DNA from: an uncultured Acetatifactor sp.
GTDB lineage: Bacteria; Bacillota; Clostridia; Lachnospirales; Lachnospiraceae
Assembly: GCA_910586515.1 (NCBI GenBank)
Contig: CAJUGL010000009.1
Coordinates: forward strand, 4,911-68,910
DNA: 64,000 nucleotides
Direction of reading: 5' to 3'
Below the pieces are notes generated by a model. That model had not been told where the DNA came from. It searched no databases and worked only from the letters and a program-made list of their open reading frames with translations. Positions 9,035 through 18,372 of the stretch are shown piece after piece. A program made the translations under genes and the position numbers. The stretch's first letter is position 1. Every line of letters begins with the position of its first letter.

Positions 9035-9751
9035 TTATTTTTTTGTCGAAAGTTTGCTGTACTCTCCCTTCCTGTCATAAGAATCCAGCAGATAACTGTC
9101 ATCCGTAAGTATACAGTCAATCTCCAGCTCATCCTTTCGGAATTTGCTGTGTTTGCGTAAATCTTCCCGGGAACGTTCCTTCCCCGTCTGAAAAGAATTG
9201 TTTGTCTGGGCATTAAAAAAGTTCCCCGGCAAATGTCCGGCCAACTGTCCCGCAGTCCCCTTCAGACGCACACGCATTCGCTGCCATACGCCCGGCCGGT
9301 CCTTTTCCCTTTCCGCCACTGCGGAGAAATAGGGATTATCCTCTACCGAACGAAACGGAGCAACCGCCGCGGCCGCCTGCGCAGTCTCCAACACGCCGGG
9401 AGCCCGAGCCGATGTTTCCGTTCCGGATTCGCTTCCCCGCAAATCAGACCGCCTGCTCTCCGCCCCGTCCCCGGACTCACTTCCTGCCCAGACGCGCAAA
9501 AGCAGACGCTTACCGCTTCTGAACGTCTTTTCCAGCCAGGCAGACAGGGAAAGCTGCCCTTCTCCCTGCTGCTTCTGCGCCTCAAACCTCTGCGCGGCAG
9601 TCTGCGAAGCAGACGCTTTGCCCACATCTTCTTCTTTTTTATAGTGGGCATGTTCATGCATACAATTAGTGACATGATGCATCTGCGCCCCATGCTCTTC
9701 ACCGATTCCGTTAAACCGCATACCTGCCTCCACAAAGCCAGCCGGCTTCAT
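9035..9751 (-). CDS. Hypothetical protein between metG and rpe
   Basis: A 238-residue protein with ATG 9751 that I do not recognise. The N-terminus is rich in His and Met (HGAQMHHVTNCMHEHAHY), which might bind metal. The middle is low complexity and probably disordered, and the C-terminal ~50 residues (RKDELEIDCILTDDSYLLDS) look folded and end near YDRKGEYSKLSTKK. There are no membrane segments. It starts 13 bases after rpe and ends 57 bases before metG, so it is likely in one transcript with both. Confidence 0.6.
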   Translation of the reverse strand: MKPAGFVEAGMRFNGIGEEHGAQMHHVTNCMHEHAHYKKEEDVGKASASQTAAQRFEAQKQQGEGQLSLSAWLEKTFRSGKRLLLRVWAGSESGDGAESRRSDLRGSESGTETSARAPGVLETAQAAAAVAPFRSVEDNPYFSAVAEREKDRPGVWQRMRVRLKGTAGQLAGHLPGNFFNAQTNNSFQTGKERSREDLRKHSKFRKDELEIDCILTDDSYLLDSYDRKGEYSKLSTKK

Positions 9752-9764
9752 CTGTCCGAAAAAG

Positions 9765-10418
9765 TCAGCCCTTCATCTTCTCCATAAATTTCTCTACATT
9801 TTCAGAGATTTTATTTCGAAATATCGCAGATCCGGACACAATTATATTTGCCCCGGCTGCCAAAGCCTCCTCTACATTATCCAGTCTGATACCGCCGTCT
9901 ATCTCAATATCCGTCCGAAGTCCCTTTTCCTGCACCATTCTGCGGACTTCCCGAACCTTTTCCAGACATTCCGGCATCATTTTCTGCCCGCCGAACCCCG
10001 GCTCCACCGTCATGACCAATACCATATCCACCAGTTTCAGGTAGGGTTCCAGCGTCCCAACAGGAGTCCGGGGGCTGATGGCTATTCCCACTTTCCTGCC
10101 CAGAAAGCGAATTCTCTGTATTGTCCCTACAATATCCCTTGTGGCCTCCAGGTGGAAATTAATCAAATTAGCGCCGCAGTCCGCAAATTCTTTGACATAG
10201 CGTTCCGGCCTGTCAATCATCAGATGCACATCAAAAAAAATGTCGGAGCATTTCCGGAGAGAAGAAATAACCGGCATACCGAAGGAAATGTCCGGTACAA
10301 AAACCCCGTCCATTACATCGATATGCAGATATCTGGCCCCTGCATGCTCCAACTCTTTAATCTGTTCTCCAAGCCTGCTGAAATCCGCTGCCAAAATAGA
10401 CGGCGATAAAATGTTCAT
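9765..10418 (-). CDS. rpe: Ribulose-phosphate 3-epimerase
   Basis: 217 residues from ATG 10418 (GGGAG six bases upstream); an in-frame ATG at 10430 is less well placed. Family motifs are complete: SPSILAADFSRLGEQ at the N-terminus, HIDVMDGVFVPDISFG (metal-binding His/Asp), MTVEPGFGGQ and EIDGGIRLDN, and a phosphate site near IIVSGSAIF. It interconverts ribulose-5-phosphate and xylulose-5-phosphate in the pentose phosphate pathway. Confidence 0.96.
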   Translation of the reverse strand: MNILSPSILAADFSRLGEQIKELEHAGARYLHIDVMDGVFVPDISFGMPVISSLRKCSDIFFDVHLMIDRPERYVKEFADCGANLINFHLEATRDIVGTIQRIRFLGRKVGIAISPRTPVGTLEPYLKLVDMVLVMTVEPGFGGQKMMPECLEKVREVRRMVQEKGLRTDIEIDGGIRLDNVEEALAAGANIIVSGSAIFRNKISENVEKFMEKMKG

Positions 10419-10488
10419 CCTGACTCCCATCCGCCCGCCTTCGGCGGGTCTAAAACAATTATCGGCACAGTCTATTTTAGCAGAGATA

Positions 10489-11799
10489 TCACAGCTTGTC
10501 CACGTCCTTTTTCAATTGTTCCCACGCATCTTCGTGATTTGTGTAATACAGAGGGCATTTTTTGCCTCCGCAGTCATAATGCCGCAGGATATCTTCCGTA
10601 TCAAGTCCATAGGCATCCGTAAGCCACGCCAGAAGCGAGATCAGAGAATCATATGTCTCCTGGGTAAACGATCCATCCTCCTTCAAGTAACAGCACTCTA
10701 TCGATATGGAATCATAATTTCTGGTCATCACAGCATAGGCAATCTCGTCCAAAGGCACACACTGAATAATTTCTCCCTCATAACCGATGATAAAATGAGA
10801 GCTGACGCTTATCTCATGCGTATCCTTCTGCTGCTCAAAATAACTGCGGTTCTGGGCCGCGCTGGTTCCCGGATTAGCGGTATAATGAACAAATATATTC
10901 TTCACCGACTCCAGAGCTTCCCCAGGCCTGGAATATTCGTTCGGCGTCAGCAGGTTCTCTTCCCAATCAGGATGCCCGGCAAATACTTCCGCAGGCAGTC
11001 CCTGCACCATGGAACCGGAAAACCCATCGGCCCCCCCGTTTCCGTCCCGATCCTTCTTTTCGAATCCATCCTGGGTCTGTCCGCTGCCGGCAGCTGCCAT
11101 CCTCTGGCCCCGGATCAGCAGCGCCCCCGCCAACACCAGAATGCACACAACCCACACACCTGCAACCAGCCGCTGCATCCGAACCCGCCTCCGCTTCAGG
11201 GCCGCCCGCCGGGCGTTTTCTCTGGAATGTCCCTGCCGTCTTTCTCCGGTAATGTTCCGCCTCTGCGGCGCTGCGCTTCTTCTGCCGCAGTCCTCCCCGC
11301 CGCCTTCTGTTTCCAGCGGAAGATCAACCCTGAATCGCTCGTTTCCGGACTGTCTGCTTACCGTCGCGCCGGGTTCTGCGTATCTTCTTCCCCGCTCTGT
11401 CCCGGACCGGACTCTGGACGCCGCCCCTTCATTGAATACCCCGAACTGTTCCCTGACTGCTGCCCCTGCGCCGGATTCTATGTATTGTCTTCTCGCCCCT
11501 GTCCCGGACCGGTCCCCCTTACTTCCCCGGGATCCTGCGTACCTTTTTTCCTGAGGCCTGATCGTTTTTTCCTGTCCGCGAAGCTGCGATGCGGCTCTCT
11601 CATGCCCGATTATGGAAACGATCTCCGCTTCGGCTGTCTCCCGGCGCACTCTCCGGTTTCCGGAAACCCTGCTTCTGTCCGTCTTCTGCGGACTGCGCTC
11701 CTTCCTCTGTATCTCATAATCCATCAGATAGGGATTCCGCCTTGCGGCAAAATCCGTATATTCCTCATTTCTCCGCGCGTTATTATCCTGCCTCATCAT
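10489..11799 (-). CDS. Membrane-anchored N-acetylmuramoyl-L-alanine amidase (amidase_2 type)
   Basis: 436 residues from ATG 11799 behind GAGAGG; the GTG at 11826 is less likely. The first ~205 residues are Arg-rich, repetitive and probably disordered in the cytoplasm. A single transmembrane helix (LVAGVWVVCILVLAGALLI, about 211-229) follows, then an extracytoplasmic amidase_2/PGRP domain with FVHYTANPGTS, SSHFIIGYEGEI, SIECCYL and LRHYDCGGKKCPLYY. The His, His and Cys residues match zinc ligands. It should cleave the MurNAc-L-alanine bond of peptidoglycan. The very long basic cytoplasmic tail is unusual. Confidence 0.85.
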   Translation of the reverse strand: MMRQDNNARRNEEYTDFAARRNPYLMDYEIQRKERSPQKTDRSRVSGNRRVRRETAEAEIVSIIGHERAASQLRGQEKTIRPQEKRYAGSRGSKGDRSGTGARRQYIESGAGAAVREQFGVFNEGAASRVRSGTERGRRYAEPGATVSRQSGNERFRVDLPLETEGGGEDCGRRSAAPQRRNITGERRQGHSRENARRAALKRRRVRMQRLVAGVWVVCILVLAGALLIRGQRMAAAGSGQTQDGFEKKDRDGNGGADGFSGSMVQGLPAEVFAGHPDWEENLLTPNEYSRPGEALESVKNIFVHYTANPGTSAAQNRSYFEQQKDTHEISVSSHFIIGYEGEIIQCVPLDEIAYAVMTRNYDSISIECCYLKEDGSFTQETYDSLISLLAWLTDAYGLDTEDILRHYDCGGKKCPLYYTNHEDAWEQLKKDVDKL

Positions 11800-11930
11800 G
11801 TCCCACCTCTCTGTACTTCCTGTCACCGCTCCCTGACAGAAACTATCATAAAGGGGAAATGTATCATAATTGTTTATTAAATGTTTAAAATTATGCTAAG
11901 ATTTAATTTCGAAGAACCAGGGCGTTGATT

Positions 11931-12599
11931 CTATTGCTGATCGTACGCCGAAGAATACTGAAGCACTTCCGCCGCCTCCGGAGGAAATACCAAAAGCAAA
12001 GTTCCGTTTTTGACGGTTATACAGCTGTTTTTATCCGCAAATTCATTGCTCACACCCAAGGGAAGCGTATTGGTCAGTACGGCATCCGTAAGCTCATATT
12101 TTAATCCGCTTAAAAAAACACCGCTGGATTTTTCGGAATGGGAAAATACCGACACATAGCCGGACAGGCCGGCCGGAAATTCGATCGTCCCGTTCCTGAG
12201 CGCCGTTACGGCGCAGTCCGCCCCGAACAGGATTCCCTGTAGACCCCTGTCGGCCAACTCTGCCAACAGCTGCATATTGGCCATGGTGTGATCCAGACGT
12301 CCGCCGGCCCCGCAATAGATATGGAATCGGCGGTACCCGGCCTTAATTCCCTGGCAGACAGCCACGCGCATATCCGTATCATCCTTTTCTTTCTCCAGGA
12401 CAATAACATTACGAATCCCGGGCTCATACGGCAGGGAATCAAAGTCTCCCACTACCAGATCCGCTCTTATGTTATTTTCCTCCAAAAAAGAAAGTCCCCC
12501 GTCGGCAGCAATGACATAATCCCCGTCCTGCACCGTAAAATGCAGTCCGTAATTTTCTCCCGCTCCCACCACATAGCAGATGCCCTGCCCTGATTCCAT
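11931..12599 (-). CDS. thiN: Thiamine diphosphokinase
   Basis: 222 residues from ATG 12599 (MESGQGICYVVGAG); the longer frame reaching 12710 only reads into the preceding gene. Motifs of the ThiN/TPK fold are ADGGLSFLEEN, VVGDFDSLP, EKEKDDTDMRVA and GAGGRLDHTMANMQLL, and the C-terminal beta domain ends in KNGTLLLVFP. It transfers pyrophosphate from ATP to thiamine to make thiamine diphosphate. In many Firmicutes thiN lies next to rpe; here the amidase gene lies between them. Confidence 0.93.
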   Translation of the reverse strand: MESGQGICYVVGAGENYGLHFTVQDGDYVIAADGGLSFLEENNIRADLVVGDFDSLPYEPGIRNVIVLEKEKDDTDMRVAVCQGIKAGYRRFHIYCGAGGRLDHTMANMQLLAELADRGLQGILFGADCAVTALRNGTIEFPAGLSGYVSVFSHSEKSSGVFLSGLKYELTDAVLTNTLPLGVSNEFADKNSCITVKNGTLLLVFPPEAAEVLQYSSAYDQQ

Positions 12600-12651
12600 T
12601 CTCCGCCAGCCTCCGCTTCCAAATAGTTCGCAATATTTCCCCCGCCGGCAG

Positions 12652-13440
12652 TCACTGTCTCCGCTGTCTGTGCGCCTCATACAACAATATTGACGCGGTG
12701 ACCGCGGCATTCAGCGACTCAACCCTGCCCTCCATGGGAATCTTCAGATAATCGTCCGCCCTGGCCGCAAGCTCCGGGCTGAGTCCGGCCCCTTCATTCC
12801 CGATCAGGAAAGCAGTCCCGCCGCGATAGCAAAAGCCGTCATAGGGTTCATGACCGGCCAGGTGCGCCGCCAGCACACGCACCCCGCCTCTCCGGAGCTG
12901 CTCCACAGTCTCCCCCAAATCCTCTGTACAGACAAAGGGTACCCGAAAAACAGAACCCATGGTTGCCCGGATGGTCTTGGGATTATAGATATCCACAGTA
13001 CCGGTATTCATCAATATACCGGATACGCCCGCTCCCTCGCCTGTCCTGATAATGGTTCCCAGGTTTCCGGGATCCTGAAGGTTTTCCAGCACCACAAAAA
13101 GAGGCGCCTTCTGTGAGAGCAGCTGCTCCAGCGAATATTCCGGCCGCCGGATGACGCAGAGTATCCCCTGGGGCGTCCGGGTGTCTGACATTTTCTCAAA
13201 TACCGTCCCGGCCACAACCTCACAGCCCGTCCGTTTAAGCTTATCTCTTATCTCCGGCAGTCCCGCCGCCCGCTCCAGGGCATCGGGGGTGGCGTAAACC
13301 TCCCTGATGTCCTCTTCCGGAGCCTCCTGGTACAGCTTAAAGCCCTCCGCCAGAAATATGCCCGCCTCCCGCCGCTCCCTGGCCCTGGTCTGCCACTGGA
13401 CTACCTGTTTTACCTTCTGATTTGAACTGCTGGTAATCAT
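12652..13440 (-). CDS. TrmH/SpoU-family RNA 2'-O-methyltransferase
   Basis: 262 residues from ATG 13440 (MITSSSNQKVKQVVQWQTRA); a TTG at 13464 is the only longer option. The N-terminal L30e-like substrate-binding domain is followed by the SPOUT catalytic domain with its three motifs: NLQDPGNLGTIIRTGEGAG, FLIGNEGAGLSPEL and IPMEGRVESLNAAVTASILLYEA. It should methylate a ribose in rRNA or tRNA using S-adenosylmethionine through a knotted dimer. The start lies 13 bases after pfkA. The target nucleotide cannot be read from the sequence. Confidence 0.92.
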   Translation of the reverse strand: MITSSSNQKVKQVVQWQTRARERREAGIFLAEGFKLYQEAPEEDIREVYATPDALERAAGLPEIRDKLKRTGCEVVAGTVFEKMSDTRTPQGILCVIRRPEYSLEQLLSQKAPLFVVLENLQDPGNLGTIIRTGEGAGVSGILMNTGTVDIYNPKTIRATMGSVFRVPFVCTEDLGETVEQLRRGGVRVLAAHLAGHEPYDGFCYRGGTAFLIGNEGAGLSPELAARADDYLKIPMEGRVESLNAAVTASILLYEAHRQRRQ

Positions 13441-13453
13441 AAAATCATAACCG

Positions 13454-14428
13454 TTAAATGGCAAGCATTTTGGCGATTTCGTACTGATATCTGTCGATAT
13501 CTTTCTGCATCGACAGCGCTTCCTCTATGCCGAAATCCGTAAACTCGCCGTATTTATAACCCACTACCCTGTTTGTCTTGCCTTCCAGCATGACATCCAC
13601 CGCATAAGCCCCCATAACGGATGCGTAATAGCGATCCTTGGCAGTCGGACTTCCGCCCCTCTGCATGTAGCCCAGAATCGTCGCTCTGGTCTCCAGTCCC
13701 GTAGCCGCCTCAATCCGCTTGGCCATGGAAGTAGAATGACCTATCCCTTCCGCATTGATAATCAGGTGATGAATCTTGCCCTTCTTACGGCTCCCGATAA
13801 TGTGGTTGATGATCTCCTGTTCATTGTAATCATAGTTCTCCGGAAGCAGAATATCTTCGGCTCCGTTGGCCACGCCGCACCAGAGGGCAATGTAGCCCGC
13901 ATGGCGCCCCATTACCTCGATAATGCTGCAGCGCTCATGGGACGAGGAGGTGTCTTTCACCTTGTCGATTGCCTGCATGGCCGTGTTCACCGCCGTGTCA
14001 AAGCCTATGGTATAGTCCGTGCAGGCAATGTCCAGATCAATCGTTCCCGGAATGCCCACCGCGTTGATCCCCTGCCTGGAAAGGGCCTGTGCTCCGCGGT
14101 AAGAACCGTCGCCGCCGATAACCACAATGCCGTCAATACCGTGCTTGCGGCAGATCTCCGCGCCCTTCTGCTGATATTCCGGCTTCTTGAATTCCAGACA
14201 CCTGGCCGTTCCCAGAACGGTTCCCCCCTTCTGGATAATGTCGGATACATTCCGGGGCTCCATATCTATAAAGTCCTCGTTCAGCAGTCCGTTGTACCCT
14301 TTCTTGACTCCCTTAACCTTTAATCCCCTATAAATAGCAGTGCGCACCACCGCCCGGATGGCCGCATTCATTCCCGGCGCGTCTCCGCCGCTTGTCAAAA
14401 CCGCAATGGTCTTAATCTCATTTGCCAT
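13454..14428 (-). CDS. pfkA: ATP-dependent 6-phosphofructokinase
   Basis: 324 residues with ATG 14428 behind AGGAGG. Motifs: TSGGDAPGMNAAIRAVVRTA (ATP site), GGDGSYRGAQAL with Gly after GGD as in ATP-using enzymes, the catalytic PGTIDLDIACTDYTIGFDTA, and MGRHAGYIALW. Length and motifs match the short bacterial PfkA that makes fructose-1,6-bisphosphate, the committed step of glycolysis. It is placed between dnaE and the RNA methyltransferase gene. Confidence 0.97.
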   Translation of the reverse strand: MANEIKTIAVLTSGGDAPGMNAAIRAVVRTAIYRGLKVKGVKKGYNGLLNEDFIDMEPRNVSDIIQKGGTVLGTARCLEFKKPEYQQKGAEICRKHGIDGIVVIGGDGSYRGAQALSRQGINAVGIPGTIDLDIACTDYTIGFDTAVNTAMQAIDKVKDTSSSHERCSIIEVMGRHAGYIALWCGVANGAEDILLPENYDYNEQEIINHIIGSRKKGKIHHLIINAEGIGHSTSMAKRIEAATGLETRATILGYMQRGGSPTAKDRYYASVMGAYAVDVMLEGKTNRVVGYKYGEFTDFGIEEALSMQKDIDRYQYEIAKMLAI

Positions 14429-14506
14429 AGTTCTATCCTCCTGTACCTGTATGCTTTTAGATTTTATACCTTTTTTGGACGGTTTTCAATAGGACTTGTC
14501 AATTAT

Positions 14507-17500
14507 TTAACGGATTTTTACATTTTCCGGCCCGAACAGCTCTCCCAGTTTCTCCTGAAGTCCTGCATCGGCCCGGACGCGGCGGTTGGGGGGCAATACC
14601 TTGTACGCCCTTGTGTCCTTCACATAAATGACCACATCGTCGTTCCCGTCGGAATCCGCCACAGCCGAAAAAAGGGCCTGCTCACTGGCAAAATAACTGT
14701 CCGCGTTATCAAACTGAATCCAGATTCCCCTGGGCATGCCTCTTGGCCCGCTCTCCCCTCCGGCCCGGGAAGCCGTCCTGCCCCTGTCTCCCTGACCATA
14801 CCCTTCCCTGAATGACTTTCCTCCTGGACTGTAGTCCGACTGTCCAAACCGCCCGCTGAACGGCAGACCGCCCTTTGCCGCCTCGGCAAAGCTGACAATC
14901 TGTTCACAGATAAGCTTGCCGTCTCTATCCTCCTCCACGTTCGCCCGGCCCCGGATAAAGACTCTGGCCTCCTCCGTCAGCAGAGAACCGTATTGCTCGT
15001 AATCTCTGGGAAACACTACCACCTCCATATTCCCCACCAGATCCTCAAGATTCAGAAAGGCCATAATCTTGTCATTTTTTGTATACTTAATATTCTTGTC
15101 CGCGATTATTCCGCCCACCACCACTCTGGCCTGATCCTGTACCCGCACCTTGCCGCTCTCCTCATCGAGCGCGAAATCATTGGTTGTCGCCGTGGTATAC
15201 TTCCGCCATAATTCCTCATCGGATTCCAGAGGATGGCCGCTCAGATAAATCCCCAATACCTCCTTCTCAAAGGCCAGCAGCATCTCCTTGGGATACTCTC
15301 CCACATCCGGCAGCCTCAGATCAAATTCGCTCTTCTGAGATTCCTCCGCAATGTCAAACAGCGAAATCTGCCCTGCCAGATTACTCTTCCTGTCTTTGGT
15401 AATGTGATCCATCAGCTGCACATATACGCTCATAAACTGCTTCCTGGTTCCGCCCAGGCCGTCCAGAGCGCCCGCCTTAATAAAGTTCTCTACCGCCCGC
15501 TTGTTCACGTCCCTGTCGCTGACCCTGGTAATGAAGTCGTTCAGATTGGTAAACAACCCCCTCTCCCTGCGTTCCTCCACGATGCCCTCAATGGCCGGGC
15601 GCCCTACCCCCTTGATTGCGGTAAGCGCATATCGGATATTGTCCCCGCTGACGGAAAAACCGCTCTGTCCCTGATTGATATCCGGCGGCAGCAGGGAAAT
15701 GCCCATTGTCCGGCTGCTCAGGATATACTCGGATACCTTCTTGGGATTGTCAATGACGGAAGTCAGCAGCGCCGCCATAAATTCCACGGGATAGTGATAT
15801 TTGAGATAAGCGGTCTGATAGGCTACCACAGCGTATCCCGCTCCGTGGGATTTATTGAAGGCATATTCCGCAAAGTCGATCATGTCGTCAAAGATCGTGT
15901 TTGCCACCTGCTCCGGAATCCCCTTGGAGGCACAGCCCGGCACCCCCTCCGCCTCATTGCCGTGAATGAAATTCGCCCTCTCCTTCTCCATGACGGAGTG
16001 CTTCTTTTTACTCATGGCGCGGCGCACCAGATCACTCCGGCCCATGGTATATCCGCCCAGATCCCGGACGATCTGCATCACCTGTTCCTGATAGATAATG
16101 CAGCCGTAGGTAGGGGCAAGAATGGGTTCCAGCTGGGGGCAGGCATACTCAATCAAGTCCCGGCGGGCCCGGCCTCTGATATATTTCGGTATGGAGTCCA
16201 TGGGGCCGGGTCTGTATAACGAAATACCGTCAATAATATCCTCCAGACTCCGGGGCCGAAGTTCCTTCATCAGATTCTTCATGCCTGCGCTTTCCAGCTG
16301 AAAAATCCCGTCCGTTTTCCCGGCGCTCAGATATTCGTACACCCGTTCGTCATCAAAATCCAGATTGTCAATATCTAACTGTATCCCCCTGGTACCCCTG
16401 ACGAATCTCACCGTGTCGTGTATCACCGTCAGGGTGCGCAGACCCAGAAAATCCATTTTCAGCAGGCCCAGCTCCTCCAGGGTAGTCATGGTGAACTGGG
16501 TGGTGATTGAGCCGTCGCTTCCTCTGGACAGCGGCACAAACTCATCCGCAGCCTCAGGACAGATAACCACTCCGGCCGCATGCATCGAACTGTGCCTGGG
16601 AAGTCCTTCCAGCCTTCTGCACATGTCGATAAGCCTGGTTACCTGCCCGTCCTCCCGGTACTGCTTGCCTAATTCCGGGTTCTTTTCCAGCGCCTTGTCG
16701 ATGGTGATGTTCAATTCCGCCGGAATCATCCTGGCAATGGAATCCACTAAGGCATAGGGCAGATCCATGACCCTGCCCACATCCCGAATGACTCCCTTGG
16801 CCGCCAGCGTACCGAATGTCACGATCTGCACTACCTTGTCTGCGCCGTACTTTCTGCCCACATAATCAATTACCTCCTGCCGGCGGTTATAACAAAAATC
16901 CACATCGATATCCGGCATGGATACACGCTCCGGATTCAAAAAACGCTCAAACAGCAGATTGTAGCGAATTGGCTCAATATTCGTGATTTTCAGACAATAT
17001 GCCACGATACTGCCTGCAGCCGAGCCTCGTCCCGGTCCCACCGGTATATCGTTGCTCCTGGCAAAATTGATAAAATCCCACACAATCAGGAAGTAATCCA
17101 CATACCCCATTCTTCGGATAACGGAAAGTTCATAGTCCAGCCGTTCCCGCAGAGTCTGGCCTGTATTCCCCGCCGGCGCCTCTCCGTCCCCATAACGTTC
17201 CTTCAGCCCGTCGGCGCAGAGTTTATTCAGATATCCCCAGGAATCGTATCCCTCAGGCACCTCATACCGGGGCAGCTTGGTCACCCCGAACTCAATATCC
17301 ACATTACAGCGGTCCGCTATGCGCTGCGTATTCTCCAGAGCCTCCCATGCATAGGGAAAGAGCGCCTTCATCTCCTCCTCGCTCTTCACATAAAACTGCC
17401 CGCCCTCATAGCGAAGCCTGTCCTCGTCCTCCAGCTTCTTGCCTGTCTGCAGGCACAGCAGAATGTCGTGGGAATCCGCATCCTTCTCCTCGGTGTAATG

Positions 17501-18121
17501 GACATCGTTGGTAGCCACCAGAGGAATATCCAGCTCCCGGCTCATTTTCAGAAGCTCCGTGTTCACCAGCCTCTGATCCGGATAACCATGGTCCTGCAGC
17601 TCCAGATAATAATTTCCCCTGCCGAAGCAGTCCTCATACTTCCTGGCGGCCTTTCTGGCTTCTTCCGGCATATTTTTTACGATATTTCGTTGAACCTCAC
17701 CCGCCAGACAGGCGGACAGCGCGATCAGTCCTTCATGGTAGCGGTTCAGGACCTCCATGTCCACCCGAGGCTTATAGTAATAACCCTCCGTAAACCCCTT
17801 ACTGACAATTTTCATCAGATTGGCATAGCCCACATTGTTCTCCGCCAGCAGCACCAGATGGTAGTATCTGTCCTCCCCGCCGGTAGTCTCCTTGTCAAAA
17901 CGGGAATTCGGCGCCACATAGATTTCACAGCCAATGACAGGCTTGATTCCCTGAGCCTTCGCCGCCCGATAAAAATCAATGACGCCGTACATAACCCCAT
18001 GATCGGTAATGGCGGCGCTGTTCATCCCCAACGCCTTCACCCGGGCCACATATTCTTTAATCTTATTGGATCCGTCCAGCAGAGAATACTCCGTGTGGAC
18101 ATGAAGATGCGCAAATGCCAT
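14507..18121 (-). CDS. dnaE: DNA polymerase III subunit alpha (DnaE type)
   Basis: 1204 residues with ATG 18121 behind AAAAAGGAGAG. The N-terminal PHP domain begins FAHLHVHTEYSLLDGSNKIK. The polymerase core has GPGRGSAAGS and the catalytic aspartates in MPDIDVDFCYNRR. Then come a tandem HhH region (IKGVGRPAIEGIVEERRERG) and an OB-fold near VVVGGIIADKNIKYTKNDK. There is no exonuclease insertion, so it is DnaE rather than PolC. A Gly/Ser/Arg-rich stretch of about 50 residues near the C-terminus (around FSGRFGQSDYSPGGKSFREG) is a low-complexity insertion before the final ~90 residues. Confidence 0.97.
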   Translation of the reverse strand: MAFAHLHVHTEYSLLDGSNKIKEYVARVKALGMNSAAITDHGVMYGVIDFYRAAKAQGIKPVIGCEIYVAPNSRFDKETTGGEDRYYHLVLLAENNVGYANLMKIVSKGFTEGYYYKPRVDMEVLNRYHEGLIALSACLAGEVQRNIVKNMPEEARKAARKYEDCFGRGNYYLELQDHGYPDQRLVNTELLKMSRELDIPLVATNDVHYTEEKDADSHDILLCLQTGKKLEDEDRLRYEGGQFYVKSEEEMKALFPYAWEALENTQRIADRCNVDIEFGVTKLPRYEVPEGYDSWGYLNKLCADGLKERYGDGEAPAGNTGQTLRERLDYELSVIRRMGYVDYFLIVWDFINFARSNDIPVGPGRGSAAGSIVAYCLKITNIEPIRYNLLFERFLNPERVSMPDIDVDFCYNRRQEVIDYVGRKYGADKVVQIVTFGTLAAKGVIRDVGRVMDLPYALVDSIARMIPAELNITIDKALEKNPELGKQYREDGQVTRLIDMCRRLEGLPRHSSMHAAGVVICPEAADEFVPLSRGSDGSITTQFTMTTLEELGLLKMDFLGLRTLTVIHDTVRFVRGTRGIQLDIDNLDFDDERVYEYLSAGKTDGIFQLESAGMKNLMKELRPRSLEDIIDGISLYRPGPMDSIPKYIRGRARRDLIEYACPQLEPILAPTYGCIIYQEQVMQIVRDLGGYTMGRSDLVRRAMSKKKHSVMEKERANFIHGNEAEGVPGCASKGIPEQVANTIFDDMIDFAEYAFNKSHGAGYAVVAYQTAYLKYHYPVEFMAALLTSVIDNPKKVSEYILSSRTMGISLLPPDINQGQSGFSVSGDNIRYALTAIKGVGRPAIEGIVEERRERGLFTNLNDFITRVSDRDVNKRAVENFIKAGALDGLGGTRKQFMSVYVQLMDHITKDRKSNLAGQISLFDIAEESQKSEFDLRLPDVGEYPKEMLLAFEKEVLGIYLSGHPLESDEELWRKYTTATTNDFALDEESGKVRVQDQARVVVGGIIADKNIKYTKNDKIMAFLNLEDLVGNMEVVVFPRDYEQYGSLLTEEARVFIRGRANVEEDRDGKLICEQIVSFAEAAKGGLPFSGRFGQSDYSPGGKSFREGYGQGDRGRTASRAGGESGPRGMPRGIWIQFDNADSYFASEQALFSAVADSDGNDDVVIYVKDTRAYKVLPPNRRVRADAGLQEKLGELFGPENVKIR

Positions 18122-18243
18122 GTGAAACTCTCCTTTTTACCATTTCTCTTTCGAAAACTCTGCCGTCTCTAATGATACCGAAATCCAGAAGATTTGTAAA
18201 GTGTTCCTATTAAGAATCCTGTGTAAGCTTCCCCTGCATCGGA

Positions 18244-18275
18244 AATAGGGCCCGGATTATCCACCCGGGCCCCAC
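18244..18275 (-). terminator. Probable terminator after the large lipoprotein gene
   Basis: GGGGCCCGGGTGGATAATCCGGGCCC read on the minus strand forms an 8-9 bp GC-rich stem followed by TATTTCC. It lies about 100 bases past the stop of the gene at 18373. The short T-tract makes the call moderate. The rest of 18122-18372 shows no gene. Confidence 0.5.
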
Positions 18276-18372
18276 AGGAGACGTTTTTCACTTGAGACAC
18301 GTCCGCCATTCATCTCTATTCATATTGCACAGAGAACTCCTCCTTCTATCAAGGAACAGAGTTGCTCAAAGC

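Noticed and set aside
10240..11880. Long plus-strand open frame (546 codons)
   Set aside because: Antisense to rpe and the amidase; its Pro/Ser/Arg-rich composition is what the opposite strand of Arg-rich coding DNA gives.
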